Assembly (NCBI GenBank): GCA_017421145.1
Contig: JAFOTA010000175.1
Coordinates: 1-16,634 of the forward strand
DNA length: 16,634 bases
Source of the DNA: Treponema sp.
Lineage (GTDB): Bacteria > Spirochaetota > Spirochaetia > Treponematales > Treponemataceae
Direction of reading: 5' to 3'
Both the position numbers and the translations under genes were made by a program. The notes below the pieces were generated by a model, which was given only the letters and a program-made list of their open reading frames with translations, did no database searches and was not told where the DNA came from. Position 1 is the stretch's first letter; every line of letters begins with the position of its first letter. Positions 14,124 through 16,634 of the stretch are shown here, piece after piece.

Positions 14124-14182
14124 AAAAACCTCTTAAACCGTAAAAAAATGGATAGATGAAAGCCTTAAACAAACCAAGGCCG

Positions 14183-14764
14183 TCATCCCGACGAAAAATC
14201 CTTGAGCTTGTCCCTCAGAATCTTTTTTGCCCTGAAAATATGTGATTTTATTGTATTAATAGGAAAATCAGTTATCGCGCTGATTTCTTCGTGGCTCATG
14301 TCATGGAAAAAATACAGATCCAGGCAGACCGCATATTTTTCCGGAAGTTCCTTGACGGCTTCGTTGACCGCATCCCTTGTGAGCGACTTTATCTGATGTT
14401 CTTCGGGGGTATCCATGCCGGACTCAAAATCCATGCCCTCGGGAATGCCGGCAAAATCCTTCGTGCGTTCCTTGGTGTTGAGTGCCGTGGTAAATGCAAT
14501 GCGCGTGATCCATGTGGCAAAAGAGCTTTCGCCCCGGAAACCGGAAAGATTTTTGAAAACTTTAAGAAAGACTTCCTGTATGAAATCTTCCAGGTCGGCA
14601 GGATTCGGAAAAAAACGGCATCCGAAATATTTGACCCGGTTGTAATAATGGGACATGAGAACGGCAAAAGATTCCGTGTTTCCTTTCAAGGAATCTTTTA
14701 TAAGGTCTTTGTCCCTTTGGAGAATAGCTTTGTTTTCTTCTTTTCTTTCAACGCTAAGCTTCAT
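14183..14764 (-). CDS. ECF-type RNA polymerase sigma factor
   Basis: 193 residues. Region 2 (~27-98) includes DLEDFIQEVFLKVFKNL and the -10-recognising FRGESSFATWITRIAF; region 4 (~130-190) includes LPEKYAVCLDLYFFHDMSHEEIS and the helix-turn-helix NTIKSHIFRAKKILRDKL. Regions 1.1 and 3 are missing, as in all ECF factors. The ATG at 14764 lies only 18 bases after the stop of the small membrane protein gene, with AGGA unusually close to the ATG (about two bases), so it may be translated by coupling. The anti-sigma gene follows. The target promoters are unknown; the envelope genes around it are plausible candidates but I did not find a shared ECF promoter motif. Confidence 0.93.
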   Translation of the reverse strand: MKLSVERKEENKAILQRDKDLIKDSLKGNTESFAVLMSHYYNRVKYFGCRFFPNPADLEDFIQEVFLKVFKNLSGFRGESSFATWITRIAFTTALNTKERTKDFAGIPEGMDFESGMDTPEEHQIKSLTRDAVNEAVKELPEKYAVCLDLYFFHDMSHEEISAITDFPINTIKSHIFRAKKILRDKLKDFSSG

Positions 14765-14782
14765 TTCCTGCAGATTGCGGTT

Positions 14783-15121
14783 CTATTTTTTGAAATCAGG
14801 ATTCATTTTATAGAAGATAAGCAGGGAAACACCCGATGCCAACGGTACCAGACCGCCCAATGCAGCCCATGAAAGACCGTGAATCGCAAAGAACATCACT
14901 GAAAGAACCAAGCCCACGGACGTAAGGAAAAGCCCGGTCAGCAGGGAAAAAGCCTTCAGATTGAACTTCATCGGTTCATACGAATTGTTCATGATTTTCA
15001 ATTTTGTTTCTCTGTGCCGCCATAAAAGTGCAAAGAACACGACCGCCGCCCCGCACACGATACCGACGATCGGGATGAGGGAAACGAGTATCTCTGCCGC
15101 CAATGAAATGTTATGTTCCAA
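14783..15121 (-). CDS. Small two-to-three-helix membrane protein (DUF6249-like), TTG start
   Basis: 112 residues from the TTG at 15121. One helix near the N-terminus (~7-28, LVSLIPIVGIVCGAAVVFFAL), a cytoplasmic loop RHRETKLKIMNNSYEP, then two closely spaced helices (~50-100). The layout, an N-terminal helix then a charged RETKLK stretch, recalls DUF6249-type proteins found beside ECF sigma factors in other bacteria; this is resemblance only. I chose the TTG because AGGAG stands seven bases before it; the longer frame from 15241 would overlap the preceding gene's stop and the intergenic palindromes. The sigma gene follows after 18 bases, so the protein probably belongs to the sigma/anti-sigma cassette. 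Confidence 0.72.
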   Translation of the reverse strand: MEHNISLAAEILVSLIPIVGIVCGAAVVFFALLWRHRETKLKIMNNSYEPMKFNLKAFSLLTGLFLTSVGLVLSVMFFAIHGLSWAALGGLVPLASGVSLLIFYKMNPDFKK

Positions 15122-15133
15122 CCTTAAACTCCT

Positions 15134-15145
15134 GCAATTAATTGC
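15134..15145. promoter_or_regulatory. Perfect 12-base palindrome before the sigma cassette
   Basis: GCAATTAATTGC is a perfect palindrome directly 5' of the AGGAG site (15133-15129) of the small membrane protein gene. It could be an operator or mask the ribosome site. No clear promoter was found in this 85-base gap. Confidence 0.3.
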
Positions 15146-15180
15146 TCTGATGCTATTTTTGACACATTTTTCAAGCTTAG

Positions 15181-15188
15181 GTTGCAAC
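15181..15188. promoter_or_regulatory. Second GTTGCAAC palindrome, upstream of the sigma cassette
   Basis: GTTGCAAC, in the context AGGTTGCAACGG, repeats the core of the palindrome at 3270-3279. It lies about 60 bases upstream of the TTG start at 15121. A shared regulator is possible, but two 8-base matches in 16 kb are weak evidence. Confidence 0.25.
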
Positions 15189-15206
15189 GGATTTTCATGC
15201 AGCTCC

Positions 15207-15770
15207 CTAAAGCTTTTCATCGAAGAACAGATAATCCTCAAAATACAGGGCTTCTATTTTTCCAAGGACAAGATGGGCGTTGATCTGCTCCTTGATTTCT
15301 TCCTTGACTTTTTTTTCGCCGGAAGAAAGAAGCTCGGACTTTGACTTTGAAGAAAAATATCCGCTTATGATGGATTTGAGCTGCACGTCCTTTTGAGAAA
15401 TCTCCTCGAAAAGCTGCACGTCGCCGTCAAGATAGGAAAACCACGGTGAAACGACAAGCACTGCATTCGATCCGTCGGTTTCAGGCTTCGTAGCCACCCT
15501 GAGCTGACCAAGGCTTGTAGTCGTAAGCTTCGACGCTGATTTCTGCGACTTGGTGACCACTTTTTCCGGGCTTGGATCCGCGGGCCTGTATTTTTGACCC
15601 GGCAATGCCTTTTTTGACGCAAATGCAATTATAGTTCCTACGACAAGAAAAGCAGCAACGGCAATCAATATAATAGTAAGTATTTTCGGTAATTTTGATT
15701 CCTGAAATCTGTACCCGTCAAACCTTTCGTAACCGTCTGAAGGCCCTAAATCTCCGTTATAATAAGGCAT
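15207..15770 (-). CDS. FliL-like membrane protein
   Basis: 187 residues. A hydrophilic N-terminus rich in Tyr/Gly/Asp (1-28), one membrane helix (~29-51), a Pro/Ser/Lys linker, then a periplasmic domain (~100-187) with SPWFSYLDGDVQLFEE and the FliL-type closing pattern LLSSGEKKVKEEIKEQINAHL...ALYFEDYLFF. FliL proteins surround the flagellar stator and support torque; T. pallidum and relatives carry FliL in the main flagellar operon, so this copy away from other flagellar genes is probably a paralog with a related role. The ATG at 15770 has AGGAG eight bases upstream. It lies 28 bases after the hflX fragment and may be co-transcribed with it. Confidence 0.72.
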   Translation of the reverse strand: MPYYNGDLGPSDGYERFDGYRFQESKLPKILTIILIAVAAFLVVGTIIAFASKKALPGQKYRPADPSPEKVVTKSQKSASKLTTTSLGQLRVATKPETDGSNAVLVVSPWFSYLDGDVQLFEEISQKDVQLKSIISGYFSSKSKSELLSSGEKKVKEEIKEQINAHLVLGKIEALYFEDYLFFDEKL

Positions 15771-15798
15771 AGATCATTCTCCTGAATTTCCAGTTTTC

Positions 15799-16251
15799 TT
15801 AAAGCTGATATGGCTTCAAAAGCGAAAGCGTCTTTGTGGAGCAGTTTCCGTTTTCATCAACACGCCCCGGAATCCTTGCAGAAAGATGAACGCCGTCGTC
15901 AAGCCACTCTTCTTTTTCTATTGTACCATTTTTTCTTACAATTTCCACTAGGTCCGGACGGTCAAGCGGAACGATATAATCTCCCGGAAGACCAAGAAGA
16001 TTTTCTGCCATCAGTGCGGTAAGTTCCTCAAATCCTTCGCCCGTAGCGGCAGAAACGCGTATTGAATCCGGGAACTGGAACGAAAGATCGGACAAAGCCA
16101 CGGGATCATCCTTGACCCTGTCGATTTTATTGAGCACGACAAGCCTTGGAATTTTTTCCGCTCCGATTTCTTCAAGGACTTTCAAAACCTGCCTGTACTG
16201 GCTCATCCTGTATGCATCGCTTGAATCAACGACGACAAGGAGCAGGTCCTG
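15799..16251 (-). pseudogene. hflX: C-terminal fragment of GTPase HflX, cut at an apparent chimeric junction
   Basis: About 150 residues. The segment begins inside the G domain at DLLLVVVDSSD and contains G4 (VLNKIDRV) and G5 (VSAATGEG), followed by the normal HflX C-terminal domain to the stop at 15799. The N-terminal HflX domain, the P-loop, G2 and G3 are missing: upstream of Asp248-equivalent codon (16248-16246) the frame continues into an unrelated hydrophobic N-terminus. HflX binds 50S subunits and splits stalled ribosomes; this fragment could not bind nucleotide. Because the upstream sequence looks like another organism, I regard this as an assembly join rather than a natural pseudogene; the true gene is probably intact. 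Confidence 0.75.
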
Positions 16252-16356
16252 TCTACGCCGGTTGGGAGCCAGTCCATGATTGAACAGGAGATAGGCAGCA
16301 AAACTTACCAGCCAGAGTATTGGTATGAGTAACAGACATTCAACGATTGATACCAT
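16252..16356 (-). CDS. N-terminal fragment of a membrane glycosyltransferase-like protein, cut at the junction
   Basis: About 35 residues: MVSIVECLLLIPILWLVSFA and onward, one membrane helix followed by a basic NRRRQ stretch. This resembles the N-terminus of membrane-associated family 2 glycosyltransferases of Bacteroidetes, where a helix and a basic patch precede the catalytic domain; that domain is replaced here by hflX sequence. The ATG at 16356 overlaps the end of the GT1 gene by 17 bases, a normal coupled arrangement. The exact join is uncertain by a few codons. Confidence 0.5.
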
Positions 16357-16634
16357 AAAGACGCTTGATTTGTTCGTAAAAACGTTCGTAGTTCAGATGG
16401 TCGCGAAAATCAGCAGTAGCCTGCTCTCCCAATTTCTGTCGCAATGCCGAATCATTGATGAGGCGACTCAAGGTAGCAGCCAATGCCTGGGCATCACCAG
16501 GCGGTACTAACAGTCCATTACGGTTATCAAAAACGAAATCACTCTGTCCGCCATTATTTGTAGTTATCACAGGTCGTCCCTGAGACATATATTCCTGCAA
16601 CGACAGACCGCAACCTTCTGGAACTATCGAAACC
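16340..16634 (-). CDS. Glycosyltransferase family 1 (GT4-type), C-terminal part, runs off the window
   Basis: About 97 residues of a cytosolic sugar-nucleotide-dependent glycosyltransferase with GT-B fold. The frame entering the window reads VPEGCGLSLQEYMSQG, the classic nucleotide-sugar-binding E-x7-E segment, followed by RPVITTNNGG, GLLVPPGDAQALAATLSRLI and a helical tail. This class builds capsule, O-antigen or glycolipid. Its codon use and lack of poly-T/poly-A runs differ from the rest of the window, and it looks Bacteroidetes-like. The acceptor is unknown. It probably does not belong to the same replicon as 1-16250. Confidence 0.88.
   Translation of the reverse strand, partial: VSIVPEGCGLSLQEYMSQGRPVITTNNGGQSDFVFDNRNGLLVPPGDAQALAATLSRLINDSALRQKLGEQATADFRDHLNYERFYEQIKRLYGINR

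Noticed and set aside
14291..14872. A 193-codon open frame on the plus strand opposite the ECF sigma gene
   Set aside because: It is antisense to a clearly conserved sigma factor, crosses into the next gene's 3' end, and its translation shows no family pattern.
1..16634. CRISPR arrays, tRNA or rRNA genes, insertion sequences, prophage genes
   Set aside because: No spaced direct repeats, cloverleaf or rRNA sequence, transposase or phage-like product was found on either strand.

Overview
The window looks like a piece of a Treponema-type spirochaete genome, most likely from a host-associated or gut lineage. The grounds are an adjacent cheR-cheB pair without other che genes, lipoproteins with relaxed spirochaetal lipoboxes and serine-rich tethers, an HD-GYP c-di-GMP phosphodiesterase, a FliL-like protein outside any flagellar operon, and an OmpA-family protein whose peptidoglycan-binding site departs from the usual diaminopimelate type. 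No 16S or marker gene is present, so the genus is inference. The last ~385 bases look foreign (Bacteroidetes-like glycosyltransferases) and probably reflect an assembly chimera.

Layout. 1-374 (-): start of a short-chain dehydrogenase with its own promoter. 455-3249 (-): a probable three-gene operon of Ser-rich lipoprotein, membrane PAS-HD-GYP protein and nitroreductase, driven by a good sigma-70-type promoter with a palindrome at its start point. 3457-5506 (+): cheR and cheB, the adaptation enzymes of chemotaxis; the cheR promoter sits so close to the ATG that the mRNA should be leaderless. 5647-6579 (+): cysK. 6798-8138 (+): a secreted OmpA-domain protein starting at TTG. A bidirectional terminator separates it from the convergent genes 8192-11302 (-): a thioredoxin-fold lipoprotein that lacks the CxxC, a membrane-anchored protein resembling a solute-binding protein, and a RelQ-type small alarmone synthetase. 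11420-11674 (+): an orphan RelB/DinJ-type antitoxin with a palindromic operator and no toxin beside it.

11720-15770 (-): an envelope-oriented block read right to left: FliL-like membrane protein, small two-helix membrane protein (DUF6249-like), ECF sigma factor, zinc-finger anti-sigma factor, rlmE, and a LysM/M23 peptidase. Upstream of the FliL-like gene lies the C-terminal third of hflX, which stops abruptly at about 16250, where the reading frame runs into the N-terminus of a different gene (a membrane glycosyltransferase) preceded by the tail of a GT1 glycosyltransferase.

Themes: signalling by c-di-GMP, (p)ppGpp and chemotaxis methylation; envelope maintenance (OmpA, M23, anti-sigma/sigma); and very short or absent 5' leaders in several genes. 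I saw no CRISPR array, tRNA, rRNA, insertion sequence or prophage. No stretch over 300 bases lacks a gene; the longest are about 207 bases before cheR and 218 bases before the OmpA gene. I did not find a clear novel multi-gene system; the best leads are the orphan antitoxin, the leaderless starts, the altered OmpA site and the sigma/anti-sigma/small membrane protein cassette.
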